64,000 nt of DNA, taken from CBDANW01 sp965197825 (GTDB lineage: Bacteria; Acidobacteriota; Vicinamibacteria; Marinacidobacterales; DATDRI01). The position numbers and the translations under genes are program-made. Below, in pieces: positions 40,847-49,357 of this stretch. The DNA lies in contig CBDANW010000003.1 in assembly GCA_965197825.1 (NCBI GenBank), positions 310,001 through 374,000 of the forward strand, written 5' to 3'. The notes beneath the pieces were generated by a model. It ran no database searches. It had not been told where the DNA came from and saw only the letters and a list, made by a program, of their open reading frames with translations. Numbering within the stretch: position 1 is the first letter of the stretch; each line of letters opens with the position of its first letter.

Positions 40847-42331
40847 CTATCGGGATCCACTGGACGTGGAGCCGGAGCTCATGAATCGCTCGATCTCCTC
40901 GATGGTTCGTGGAACCTTGCCCGAGAGGCGCTCCAGTCCCGATTCGGTAAGAAGGAACGAGTCTTCGACCCGGACACCGATGTCTTTGTACTTTTCGTAC
41001 GCGGGTCGGATTTTCCGAATGAGCTCCGCATTCTCGTGCGAGGGTGGGAGGTGATCGAGCACTCCGTCGCGAATATAGATTCCCGGTTCAATGACGAAGG
41101 CCATTCCCGGCTCCAGTGGGCGCTCGCGCCTACCGACGTCGTGTACGTCAATCCCGATCCAATGACAGGCGCCGTGGGTGTACCACATTCGATACTGATC
41201 CCCGGAGGTATCGGTAATGAGACCGAGGTCGAGAAGGCCTTGCTTGACGACCTCTACCGTTTCTAGGTGGATCGCGGTGAGATTATTTCCCGCCACCGCG
41301 GCTTCCATCCCCGCCTCCTGAGCGGCGAGCACGATGCGGTAGATGTCTTCTTGGAGCGGGTCGAAAGTTCCATCGAGGGGGTACGTCCGCGTAATGTCGA
41401 CGGTCTGGTACTGGTAGTTTGCCGCCGAGTCCACCAATAAGAGCTCGCCCGCCGCCATCTTTCGACGCGAAGTCTCATAGTGGAGTACCGTGGCGTTCGG
41501 GCCGCTCCCGACGATGGCGGGATAGCTCGAGCCATACGCGCCGAGGCGTATATAGGTTGCTTCGATCGCCGCTTCGACCTCGTACTCGTATTCTGCCGAG
41601 GGCGCCGCCCGCATCCCCTCCAGGTGTCCCTCGCTCGCGATCTCGGCACTGCGTCGCAGGATTGTTTGTTCGTAGGGAGTCTTGATCTGTCTGAGTGCGT
41701 GGATCATTCCCGTGGCGTTCTGGATAGATAAGCCCACGAAGCGCTCTCTGACCCGTTGAGCGAACCGCAGTGCCTCCGTGAGATCCTCATCGATCGCGGT
41801 TGTCTCCTTGAGAATCAGCGCCACGCGGGCGCTGTTGTCCTTCATCGCATCGAAGAAGCTGCTGTACTCCTTCGAAGCACTGTAGCGGTCGACGTCGAAG
41901 GGTTGCCCGGACAGCAGCGAGCTCGCGAACCCATCGAATCGATCGGCGAGGTAGACGGTCGCGATGCCGGTGTGATCGCTCGCCGCTTCCTTGCTAAGAA
42001 TGTAGCCTTCCCAATGCTCTCGAACTGGATCCTTTTCCTTGACGAAGAGGATTTCCTTGCGCGTCTCGTTCCCGGGCATGAGCACCAGGATGGTTTCGTC
42101 CTGCTCCATGCCGGTGAGGTAATAGAGGTCGCTGTCCTGGCGAAACTCATAGTTGATATCGTGAGAGTAGGTGGAAACCGGAGCACTCCACAGGATGAGC
42201 ATCGCCTCTGGGCCAAGCTGCTCCATGACTCGTGCGCGACGGGCACGCAGATCGTCCTGGAGCTCACCGGCAAAGGTGGCCGGAGAGATAAGGACCAGGG
42301 TAAGTAAGGTCGAAGTTAGTGGACGCGACAA
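40847..42331 (-). CDS. Exported Xaa-Pro aminopeptidase (M24B)
   Basis: 494 residues. Signal peptide (LTSTLLTLVLISPATFAGEL), N-terminal creatinase-like domain (RRARVMEQLGPEAMLILWSA, FRQDSDLYYLTGMEQDETIL), then the pita-bread fold. The two-metal ligands are the Asp pair in LLVDSAANYQYQTVDITRTY, the His in THGACHWIGIDVHDVG, and Glu in AFVIEPGIYI and GVRVEDSFLLT. It cleaves N-terminal residues before proline, here in the periplasm. Full length; the Ser/Gly end (SSGSTSSGSR) is slightly unusual. Confidence 0.93.
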   Translation of the reverse strand: MSRPLTSTLLTLVLISPATFAGELQDDLRARRARVMEQLGPEAMLILWSAPVSTYSHDINYEFRQDSDLYYLTGMEQDETILVLMPGNETRKEILFVKEKDPVREHWEGYILSKEAASDHTGIATVYLADRFDGFASSLLSGQPFDVDRYSASKEYSSFFDAMKDNSARVALILKETTAIDEDLTEALRFAQRVRERFVGLSIQNATGMIHALRQIKTPYEQTILRRSAEIASEGHLEGMRAAPSAEYEYEVEAAIEATYIRLGAYGSSYPAIVGSGPNATVLHYETSRRKMAAGELLLVDSAANYQYQTVDITRTYPLDGTFDPLQEDIYRIVLAAQEAGMEAAVAGNNLTAIHLETVEVVKQGLLDLGLITDTSGDQYRMWYTHGACHWIGIDVHDVGRRERPLEPGMAFVIEPGIYIRDGVLDHLPPSHENAELIRKIRPAYEKYKDIGVRVEDSFLLTESGLERLSGKVPRTIEEIERFMSSGSTSSGSR

Positions 42332-42379
42332 GGGTTCGTCCTCCTCATGAATCTTCCATTGATGCTAGCATAACCCGCC

Positions 42380-43282
42380 ATGCCACGCGTTAGCCGGCTT
42401 CAGCTTGCTACACCGCCAGGCTTTCACTTCTTGAACACCGTTTGCAGCCACGGCTGGTCCATACTAGCCCCGTTCGCGATCGATGGGGACCACCGGACGC
42501 TTCTCCGGGTGCTGGAGCTTCCTGGCCGGGGGTTTGTCAGAGTTTCCCTCTCTCAAAAAAGGAGTCGTGGGAACCTGGAAGCTCGGTTGGAGTCGAAAAC
42601 CAAGCTGGACTCCCGAGCGCTCGCCGAGACCAGGAGACAGCTCGCGAGTTGCCTTCGCCTTGAGGAGGATCTTTCCCCTTTCTACCGCGCACTTTACGTG
42701 GAACCATCGTTGCGCTCCGCACGCCGACGCGGAGACGGGCGTCTCTTGCGAGCGCCCACGGCCTTCGAAGACGTCGTGAAGATGATTTGTACGACGAACT
42801 GCACGTGGAAACAGACAATCGCCATGGTGCAGCGTTTGGTCGATGCCTATGGCGCCACCGATCCCATCGCCGGGCGTGCGTTTCCCAGACCGGAGCAGAT
42901 TGCGTCGGGTGCCGAAAGCTCGTTCGATCGTCAAGTGAGAGCGGGCTACCGTTCGCGGTACCTCTACCAAATCGCGAGCGATGTCGCGTCCGGCAATCTT
43001 GACCTCGAGTCGTTGCGCACCGAGCGGCTGGACGGAGAGGAGCTCAATGGCCGCTTGCGTGCTCTCCCCGGCGTCGGTCCATATGCTGCTGCGGGACTGC
43101 AAACGTTATTGGGGCGTTACGATCGGTTGGCGATCGACACCGTTTGCCGCAAAATGTTCGCTGAGCGGCACCGACGCGGTCGGCGCGCCCCGGATCGTTC
43201 TATCGAAAAGTACTACGAGCGTTTCGGTGATTATCGAGGGTTGGCGGCGTGGGTCGAGCTGGCCCAGCACTATCAGACCTAG
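42380..43282 (+). CDS. HhH-GPD DNA glycosylase, AlkA/OGG-like
   Basis: 300 residues. The N-terminal domain (TPPGFHFLNTVCSHGW, RVLELPGRGFVRVSLSQ) precedes the HhH-GPD fold: EDVVKMICTTNCTWKQTIAM, RYLYQIASDVASGNLDL, hairpin LRALPGVGPYAAAGLQTLLG, then the catalytic Asp at about 252 in LAIDTVCRKMF. No iron-sulfur Cys cluster is present. Such enzymes remove alkylated or oxidised bases. It is monocistronic, ending just before an R1-type repeat. Confidence 0.85.
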   Translation: MPRVSRLQLATPPGFHFLNTVCSHGWSILAPFAIDGDHRTLLRVLELPGRGFVRVSLSQKRSRGNLEARLESKTKLDSRALAETRRQLASCLRLEEDLSPFYRALYVEPSLRSARRRGDGRLLRAPTAFEDVVKMICTTNCTWKQTIAMVQRLVDAYGATDPIAGRAFPRPEQIASGAESSFDRQVRAGYRSRYLYQIASDVASGNLDLESLRTERLDGEELNGRLRALPGVGPYAAAGLQTLLGRYDRLAIDTVCRKMFAERHRRGRRAPDRSIEKYYERFGDYRGLAAWVELAQHYQT

Positions 43283-43312
43283 CAGGCCGATGAAAAACCC
43301 GACCGGCCTGCG

Positions 43313-43360
43313 CGAGCGCCGGCCGCAGCGACGCCTGTCGAGCGGAGGCCAGGGCCGAAC
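43313..43360 (+). repeat. Dispersed intergenic repeat R1, copy 2 (diverged)
   Basis: Aligns with 32790-32853 over CGAGC...CCGCAGCGA...GCCTGTCGAGCGGAGG.C.AGG.CCGAA, same orientation. It lies between the glycosylase gene and the small ORF at 43377. The second half of the repeat has decayed. Confidence 0.65.
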
Positions 43361-43376
43361 GAGGAGTGAGCGAGCA

Positions 43377-43622
43377 TTGAGGAATGTGCCCGAACGGACC
43401 GACGCGCCGGCTCGCGTCAGCTTGGCCCTGAACGGCGAAGAAGTGGGTGAGAAAGAGCTGGTCGAGGGTTGGTCGGAGTACGTCTTCGACATCCCCGAAG
43501 ATCATCTGCGCGCCGGCCTGAACGAGATCGTGCTGACTTATTCGGTCACCCCTCGGATGATCGTTCCGGATCTTCATGGTTGGAATGCGGTCCTTGCAGT
43601 CGATTGGATCGACTTTCGCTAG
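43377..43622 (+). CDS. Small beta-rich protein or C-terminal domain remnant, coupled to the glycosyltransferase
   Basis: 81 codons from TTG 43377, with GAGGAG 10 bp upstream. Reads ARVSLALNGEEVGEKELVEG, WSEYVFDIPEDHLRAGLNEI, VLTYSVTPRMIVPDLHGWN. This looks like a jelly-roll carbohydrate-binding-type domain of the sort found at the end of larger exported proteins, so it may be the tail of a longer gene replaced by the R1 repeat. Its TAG stop is 2 bp before the ATG of the glycosyltransferase, which implies coupling. Confidence 0.5.
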   Translation: MRNVPERTDAPARVSLALNGEEVGEKELVEGWSEYVFDIPEDHLRAGLNEIVLTYSVTPRMIVPDLHGWNAVLAVDWIDFR

Positions 43623-43624
43623 GA

Positions 43625-45253
43625 ATGGACGGCATGGCGAGCGCCGCCGACGCGAAGACCACGACCCGAACCGTTTGGATAGCACTCCTTCTCTCCGTGA
43701 TTCTCGCCGCGGCGCTGCGGACTTGGGGCATGGACTACGGCGTGCCGCATCCCACTGTTCGCCCGGACGAGGAGCGGATCGTAGGAAGGGCCCACGACAT
43801 TCTCGCTACCGGAGACCCGAACCCCGTCAGCTACGCCTATCCCGGCCTGATGATCTACCTCAACACTCTGGTGCTTGGCGTTTTTGCCTGGGTCGGATGG
43901 CTTCTCGGGTTCTACGACAGCTTATTCGACTTCTTGTTCGACGTGGCGGTGATGCGGCCAGGACTTCACTACGTGATTTGTCGTGCGGTGAGCGTGGCTC
44001 TCGGCGTGGGAACGGTGGTAGCGACTTTTTTCCTGGCTCGGGAAGGCTATCGGAGCCAGGTCGTCGGTTTGGTCGCAGCACTTGCCCTCGCTACCAACTA
44101 CCTTCACGTGCGAGATTCCCACTTCGCCACCGTCGACATAGGGATGACATTTTTCGTCGCGCTCTCATTGGTCTTCGCAGTCAAGGCATCCAACAAGTAC
44201 CGCTGGAAGGACTACTTCTTGGCCGGCCTGTTCGCGGGTGCCGCCGCCGCAGCCAAGTACAACGCTGGACTCGTCATTTTCGCGCTCGTCGCGGCTGGTG
44301 TTTCAGGAATGTTGCGAGGTCGAAATGGAATCGTGCCTCGCTTACTGGTTGCCCTCACGGTCATGGTTGCGGCCTTCGCCTTGCTTACCCCCTATTCCTT
44401 AATCTACTATCCCGCCACCCTGAACGAGCTGGCCGGCGTTCGCCGTTTCCTTTATGGAGAAGGCGGCGCGCGCGCTCTTTGGGTCCATTTGAAGGTTACG
44501 TTCCCGGAAGGAATGGGATGGCCTTTCTTCCTGGCGGCGATGGCCGGGATCGTTCGGGCGGCCTGGCAGAGACGTCCCGCGGATCTGACTCTCTTGGGGT
44601 TTCTCGTCCCGTTCTTTCTGATAGTGGCGAGCGTTGACACGGTCTTTCCCCGATATGTGCTGCCTTTGGTACCCATCCTCTCGGTTCTTGCCGCGGAGCT
44701 CGTGGTCTCGTCCTTGGCGGGTCGGAGAAGATCGCTTGTCGTCGCGGCGACGGTGGCGCTCGTGGGCCCTGGACTCTGGAAATCGGTTCAGGTCGATCGG
44801 TTGCTTGCCCGGGAAGACACTCGCCTGATGGCATCTCATTGGGTTGCGGAGAACTTGCCACGGCGTGCTTCGATCCTGGTTTGTCGAGGCTACGGTGCGC
44901 CGGCGATCAATTCCGATCGAAGACGCCCGCCCGCCTTCGATCCACAGGAGATTCCCTGTTCTCTAGGAGCCATCCGAGAGAACGAGGCCACTTACCTCGT
45001 GACGCACGAGCACCCTTCTCTGTCGAGCTCCCGCATCTTGCCCCCAGCTCTTCTGTCGTTCCTGGAAGAGCAGGGTAACCCGTTAGTGCGATTCGACCCG
45101 TTCCGCACCGATTTCCAGGGAAACGCCTACTACTACGGCGCTGACTCGTTCTATTTGCCGTTTTCGGGCCTCGGCTCGGTAGACCGAGGTGGACCGAAGA
45201 TTACGATATGGGAACTGGCACGAGGTGCGCGAAGCATCGACGACACGGGATGA
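43625..45253 (+). CDS. GT39/ArnT-like membrane glycosyltransferase
   Basis: 542 residues, ten or more hydrophobic helices. The first periplasmic loop carries the acidic catalytic motif HPTVRPDEERIVGRAHDILA and YAYPGLMIYLNTL, as in dolichyl- or polyprenyl-phosphate sugar transferases (Dxx[E/D]...P.Y..). AREGYRSQVVGLVAALALAT and NYLHVRDSHFATVDIGMTFF follow, then a soluble C-terminal part (about 400-542). It would move a sugar from a lipid-phosphate carrier to lipid A, a glycan or a protein outside the inner membrane. ATG 43625 is coupled to the preceding ORF; AGGA overlaps the stop. Confidence 0.85.
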   Translation: MDGMASAADAKTTTRTVWIALLLSVILAAALRTWGMDYGVPHPTVRPDEERIVGRAHDILATGDPNPVSYAYPGLMIYLNTLVLGVFAWVGWLLGFYDSLFDFLFDVAVMRPGLHYVICRAVSVALGVGTVVATFFLAREGYRSQVVGLVAALALATNYLHVRDSHFATVDIGMTFFVALSLVFAVKASNKYRWKDYFLAGLFAGAAAAAKYNAGLVIFALVAAGVSGMLRGRNGIVPRLLVALTVMVAAFALLTPYSLIYYPATLNELAGVRRFLYGEGGARALWVHLKVTFPEGMGWPFFLAAMAGIVRAAWQRRPADLTLLGFLVPFFLIVASVDTVFPRYVLPLVPILSVLAAELVVSSLAGRRRSLVVAATVALVGPGLWKSVQVDRLLAREDTRLMASHWVAENLPRRASILVCRGYGAPAINSDRRRPPAFDPQEIPCSLGAIRENEATYLVTHEHPSLSSSRILPPALLSFLEEQGNPLVRFDPFRTDFQGNAYYYGADSFYLPFSGLGSVDRGGPKITIWELARGARSIDDTG

Positions 45254-45467
45254 GAATGAGTTGACCAGAAATTCTTCCTGGGGCAGACTTCCTTCCACCA
45301 TGCCCACCGCGCGATGGGGAAAGATGGTTGCACTTCTCGCCGTCCTCGTTGTTGTCAGCGCAGGCGTCAGCGTCCAAGTCGGCCAACGCGACTCGCAGAT
45401 CACGCAGAAACTTGCGCTCCTTGGCGAGAAGTTTCTCCTGATCGTCGGTGAGAATGTGCGAAAGCAT
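45201..45467 (-). pseudogene. N-terminal fragment of a larger protein (possible GTPase-associated)
   Basis: ATG 45467 starts MLSHILTDDQEKLLAKERKF and LRDLRVALADLDADA, a clearly protein-like amphipathic helix with conserved look. After about residue 40 the frame turns into low-quality Arg/Pro/Cys sequence and overlaps the 3' end of the glycosyltransferase gene by about 50 bp. I recall similar starts in bacterial dynamin-like GTPases, but this is weak. It follows the 90-residue ORF by 17 bp. Confidence 0.3.
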
Positions 45468-45484
45468 GGATGTTCTCCCGTCGA

Positions 45485-45757
45485 CTAACCGTTTTCGAGC
45501 TTGCGCTGCCGCGAGGCGCTTCGTACGAAAGCCTCGCAATACGTGAGGCTGTTCACATCCTCCCCCTCACGACCAGAGTGAAGCGATTGAAAGGCGTTGT
45601 CGATTCCTTGCAAGACCGCTTCCACGGAAACTCCCTCCGAGAACCAATGCTTCACTCGCGCGAAATCCTCCGCTGACAATGAGCCCGGTCGGCCCTTCCA
45701 TTGAAAGAAGAAGGTTTCGATCTGTCGACAATAGGACTCGAGCTCGGGGTCTTTCAA
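45485..45757 (-). CDS. Small conserved-looking protein in the PfkB operon
   Basis: 90 residues starting at a TTG that overlaps the kinase stop (TTGA, 45754-45757), a coupling signal. Sequence features: LESYCRQIETFFFQWKGRPG, LSAEDFARVKHWFSEGVSVE, AVLQGIDNAFQSLHSGREGE. All-helical, no membrane segment. The pattern (E..C..IE.....W.G....LS..D...V..W...G.....V..GI..AF) suggests a real family I cannot name. Confidence 0.5.
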   Translation of the reverse strand: MKDPELESYCRQIETFFFQWKGRPGSLSAEDFARVKHWFSEGVSVEAVLQGIDNAFQSLHSGREGEDVNSLTYCEAFVRSASRQRKLENG

Positions 45758-46650
45758 GGTTCGATCTCCTGGGGATGATAGCGAGTGCGGTAGTCCGCCA
45801 GCCGAGCCTCGACCTCCGCGCGGTTTTCGAAAACGCCTGCAACGCCGGGGGCTTCGACCGCAAACGAGGCGGCGCATGCGGCGAATTGTGCGGCGTCGAG
45901 AGGCTCCTGTCCCTCTCCCAACGCTACCAGGAAGCTGGCGGCGAAGACGTCGCCGGCACCCGTCGGTTCGAGCTCTGGGCATCTAAAGGCGGGTACCCGA
46001 AAGCATCGACCCCTCGCGTAGACGCGAGCGCCACGCGCGCCTTCGGTAAGTGCGAAGATGCGGTCCTCGCTTGCCAGCTCGACGGCGAGCTCTCGAGGAC
46101 GCGGCGCGTCGGATTCGCTCATCGAAACGAAAGTGGCCTCCGCGAGCGCCGTCGTTGCTCCTTCCCACGAGCACGGATGAATCACGCCGTCATCGTCCCA
46201 GCTTCGGAAGAAACCTTGCGGAGCCACTCCGCAAGTCCCTCCCGGCTCGAACGGTATCAGTGGCGCCTCGACTTCCTGAGCAATGGGACAATAGAGGATG
46301 GTGGCCTCTTCGGCGAGCCTCGATTTCAAGGAGGCCAGATCTTCTTCAGTTAGCGGGCGAGCACGGCCCAGAAGGTGCTGATGCCTTCTCGCTCCTCGAT
46401 ATCGGTTCCGAAACGTCGTGCTCTTGTGCGACGGATGGTAGTGAATCTCGATTCCTTCCAGAGGCTCGAAGAGGTCGAAGTCCGCCCCAACTGCGGTGAC
46501 CATGACGCTCGCCCGTCCCAGGCGTGCCGCGGCGAGGCAACCGTAGGCCGCTGCACCGCCGAGGACGCGCTCACCGTGCCGCAAGTCCAACGCCACGTGT
46601 CCCATCGCGACGAACTCGATCGGCCCGGGCAGCTCTCCACGGATCTCCAT
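45754..46650 (-). CDS. PfkB-family (ribokinase-like) carbohydrate kinase
   Basis: 298 residues from ATG 46650 (MEIRGELPGPIEFVAMGHVA). The glycine-rich substrate motif is RVLGGAAAYGCLAAARLG, and the C-terminal signature is LEPTGAGDVFAASFLVALGE with the catalytic Asp. ALTEGARGARVYARGR precedes it. Phosphorylates a sugar or nucleoside; the substrate is not clear. The open frame extends 50 codons upstream of the chosen start, but that part has no family similarity and overlaps the divergent gene. Confidence 0.88.
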   Translation of the reverse strand: MEIRGELPGPIEFVAMGHVALDLRHGERVLGGAAAYGCLAAARLGRASVMVTAVGADFDLFEPLEGIEIHYHPSHKSTTFRNRYRGARRHQHLLGRARPLTEEDLASLKSRLAEEATILYCPIAQEVEAPLIPFEPGGTCGVAPQGFFRSWDDDGVIHPCSWEGATTALAEATFVSMSESDAPRPRELAVELASEDRIFALTEGARGARVYARGRCFRVPAFRCPELEPTGAGDVFAASFLVALGEGQEPLDAAQFAACAASFAVEAPGVAGVFENRAEVEARLADYRTRYHPQEIEP

Positions 46651-46765
46651 GGACGGGCATTGTAGTCCGTCCTGAGTGGCAACGGGGCACCATACACGAC
46701 ACTGGACTATAGTATCGGGGATGATATGGACCTCATTGATCGCGCAAGGCAAGAGGCAGGTACTC

Positions 46766-47299
46766 ATGTCCATCTTGCTGGCGGTCCTGCTGTCGTTCAT
46801 CTACTTCTACGTGGCTCGTTTCTATCGAGCGAGCATCGACAGCTGGATCCTCGGCATCGGCTGGGTCGTGGTCATCGGCAATCTGCTGCGCACACTCCTG
46901 GGAGCGCTCTATCGCTGGGATCGGCAGCCGTTCCGTCGTTTCGATCTTGGGTTGCACGATGATCGGGTCCGCGTCGGACAAGCCTTCCGCCTGGAGCTCG
47001 TCCTGCAAGCTCGAAGGGCCTTCAGACTGGAGCGTTTGACGGTGGATCTTCGCTGCTTCGACGAGAAAGTGACCGAGCGGACCGTTCTGCACGAGCAACG
47101 GCAGGTCGTGTCGGAAGACCTTTCCGTTTCGGCGAACGGGAGTCATCGCTTCGAGGTGGAGTTTCCTGTGCCCTCCGGGGCTCCGTCGACGTTCAAGGAT
47201 CCCGGGGGCCGCATCCGCTGGGCGATCGCAATCGACGCCGACGTCGTCGACTGGGGAGTCCTGCGCGATGAGTTCGGGGTGACGGTGGCACCCAGTTAG
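46766..47299 (+). CDS. Membrane-anchored protein of unknown function
   Basis: 177 residues from ATG 46766 (AGAGGCAGG in front); ATG 46721 is the alternative start. Two hydrophobic helices (SILLAVLLSFIYFYVARFYR, ILGIGWVVVIGNLLRTLLGA) are followed by a beta-rich soluble domain (RVRVGQAFRLELVLQARRAF, LERLTVDLRCFDEKVTERTV, SANGSHRFEVEFPVPSGAPS). The domain's pairing of 'R(V/F)xLxL' strands and FPVPxxAP(S/P)TF resembles arrestin-like or DUF3592-type membrane proteins. Directly upstream of the lipid kinase (6 bp), so probably co-transcribed. Confidence 0.6.
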   Translation: MSILLAVLLSFIYFYVARFYRASIDSWILGIGWVVVIGNLLRTLLGALYRWDRQPFRRFDLGLHDDRVRVGQAFRLELVLQARRAFRLERLTVDLRCFDEKVTERTVLHEQRQVVSEDLSVSANGSHRFEVEFPVPSGAPSTFKDPGGRIRWAIAIDADVVDWGVLRDEFGVTVAPS

Positions 47300-47305
47300 G
47301 CGGGC

Positions 47306-48190
47306 ATGGGACACCAAGCCGCTCTCATCTACAACCCGGCGTCCGGTTCGGGTAAACCCAAGGAGAAGCAACTTCCTCATCTTCTGGAACGACTACACGC
47401 GCTCGGGATCGAAGCCCGTCCCGCGCCCACGGATTCGCCGGGACACGCGACGGAGTTGGCGAGAGAAGCGTTGCGCCAAAACGCCTCGCTGGTAATCGGT
47501 TGGGGAGGTGACGGCACCATCAACGAGATCGCGGCGGGGATGCTCGGATCGAAAACGCCCTTCGGTGTTCTCCCCGGAGGCACGGTGAACGTCTTCGCGC
47601 GTGCCACCGGCATTCTCCTCGGGGGAGTCTCGAGAAGGCTTGCCGGGTCCTCGGTGAGGGACAGCCGCGCGTGGTTCCGGTAGGCATGGCGGGAGAACGC
47701 CCGTTCTTATTGATGGCCGGAGTCGGCATCGATGGGGAAGTTGTCCATCGGCTCGATCCTGGATTCAAGAAGCGTTTCGGAAAGTCGGCCTTCTGGCTTC
47801 TTGGTTTTCGCCTGCTTGCCAGCTACCCGTTCGCGTCGTTGACCGTTCGGGTGGACGGAAAAGAGATCCAGGGCACTGGGCTCGTGGCCGGCAAGGTCCG
47901 GATCTACGGCCCCGGTTACGTCGTCACCCCCGAAGCCCGCCTCGAGGAGCCCTTACTCGACGTCGTCGTGTTCCAGGGTCGCGGGGCGCTTGATTATCTT
48001 CGTTATCTTGTCGGCGTCGCGGGGGGTTTTCACTTGCGCTTCAAGGATGTGGTGCGCTTCAAGGCTGCCCGCCTAGAGGTGGAGAGCGCGGACGGACAGT
48101 GCCTCCAGCTCGACGGCGGAGCCGGCCGGTCGCGTGCCGACGCATCTGGAGGTCCGGCCCGACGCCCTCACTGTTCTCCTTCCTCGATAA
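47306..48190 (+). pseudogene. Diacylglycerol/lipid kinase (DagK-type), two frameshifts
   Basis: The N-terminal part has IYNPASGSGKPKEKQL, the nucleotide motif LVIGWGGDGTINEIAAGML and FGVLPGGTVNVFARATGI. Near 47620 two extra bases appear in a CTC stretch. The correct continuation (PRGSLEKACRVLGEGQPRVV) is in the next frame and runs into MAGERPFLLMAGVGIDGEVV, which is open from 47671. Near 48115 one more base shifts the tail away from EPAGRVPTHLEVRPDALTVL, which would stop at TAA 48188. All family motifs survive, so base-call errors are as likely as decay. Would phosphorylate diacylglycerol or a related lipid. Confidence 0.85.
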
Positions 48191-48217
48191 AACTCTGACG
48201 CTGCTGGGGCTTTCCAC

Positions 48218-48240
48218 TTGACATTAGCGGCGTGTTGTAT
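48218..48240 (+). promoter_or_regulatory. Possible promoter upstream of the macro-domain gene
   Basis: TTGACA at 48218-48223 is followed by an AT-richer stretch with the palindrome TGTATACA. A -10 TACATT at 16 bp spacing is the best fit. The gene starts 105 bp downstream. Moderate match only. Confidence 0.3.
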
Positions 48241-48345
48241 ACATTGTCACCATTCTTCCCAAACGGCCGGCGCAGCTTTCGGAACGCGGGTCGTCTTCTC
48301 AATTAACTTATCCTAGATGAGCCAATTAGTTAGAGGGAGAGACAA

Positions 48346-48837
48346 ATGAAAATCGTGGCCGTTCGCGGGGACATCACCCAAGTCGACGTGGACGCAGTGG
48401 TGAACTCCGAGGAATTGAGATCTGTGGGAGCGGGCGAACAGAACGGCGACCTGGTCGAGCGCGCCGGTCTTGAAGTGGAAGCGAAAGCAATGGCGCGTGG
48501 CCCTATCCATGTCGGTGAGGCCATGCTGACCACCGGCGGCAGGCTCCGCTGCAAGTACGTCATTCACGAGCCGGCGGGCCGGGGCGCAGAGGCCCCCGAC
48601 CCGGAAGATCCGGAAGGCATCAAGAGATCCACCCTTGCCGCGCTGCGGTGCGCCGCCGGAGTCCGCCTGCGCTCGTTAGCGATTCCAGCCTTTGCTTCGG
48701 GAACCGGGGCGACCGAGGTTTTGATCAGCGCTCTCAAGGATTCTGATGCGGAGGGGGGACTCGAAGAAGTCTTCATCGTGGGAGAAAACGGCGAGATCGT
48801 CAGCGCCATCAAAAAGGCAATCGGAGGCGGCAATTGA
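48346..48837 (+). CDS. Macro-domain protein with an atypical ADP-ribose loop
   Basis: 163 residues; GGGAGAGACAA precedes ATG 48346. Macro fold strands are clear: MKIVAVRGDITQVDVDAVVN, GEAMLTTGGRLRCKYVIHEP, LRSLAIPAFASGTGATEVL, EEVFIVGENGEIVSAI. Canonical macro domains have NAANSxLxGGGGVxGAI at loop 1; here the stretch is NSEELRSVGAGEQNGDLVER, lacking the second Asn and the Gly run. It may bind a different nucleotide or have lost hydrolase activity. Monocistronic. Confidence 0.85.
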   Translation: MKIVAVRGDITQVDVDAVVNSEELRSVGAGEQNGDLVERAGLEVEAKAMARGPIHVGEAMLTTGGRLRCKYVIHEPAGRGAEAPDPEDPEGIKRSTLAALRCAAGVRLRSLAIPAFASGTGATEVLISALKDSDAEGGLEEVFIVGENGEIVSAIKKAIGGGN

Positions 48838-49357
48838 AGGCGTCGCACCCGAGCCCATCGGGCGCTCGAGATCGACGCGCCGGTCCAGCCCATTGCCAGC
48901 CTCACAGATCCTTTCACTTCCCCGACGTCGCCTTCGCTTTTCTATTGACATTTTCCTGACTGGGGTGTAACTACGGGATCAGGTTTACACGGCAGCTTTC
49001 GCTTGTTGCCGCAAACGGGAAAGGAGACACTCCGTGACTCCACCTGGCGACATAGGGCCTTCAAGGGCCTGAGGCCGGCCGCACGGACGACGCGAGCCTG
49101 GCTGCTCTTGGAGGTCGACCTATCGGGTTTTTCGACTCAGGTTCAACCTGTAAGATGTTTTAGATCGGTGCGCCGGGTTGGTGAGCGCGAACGCGAAAGC
49201 CACGCCGGCGATCGAATCTAAGCCTGGCTTCCAAAGCCCTTGGAGTTCGCCTGAGTCACTCATTCCTAGGCTGCTTCCCAAGCGGCTTGAAAGGCGGGGG
49301 GGCACGCGGCTCGCCCTGCCTTTCTACATCGAGCGTCCACTTACGTGCTTTCCGACG
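48838..49357. other. 520-bp region without a recognised gene; orphan promoter-like site at 48945
   Basis: At 48945-48950 TTGACA, 17 bp, then TAACTA (48968-48973) forms a good sigma-70-like promoter on the + strand. Downstream, AAAGGAG precedes a GTG at about 49034 that opens a 13-codon frame only. This could be a leader peptide, a small RNA or chance. The remainder has no motif. Confidence 0.35.

Noticed and set aside
43576..44637. 353-codon frame overlapping the GT39 gene
   Set aside because: Arg/Gly/Ser-rich shadow in another frame of a clear membrane glycosyltransferase.
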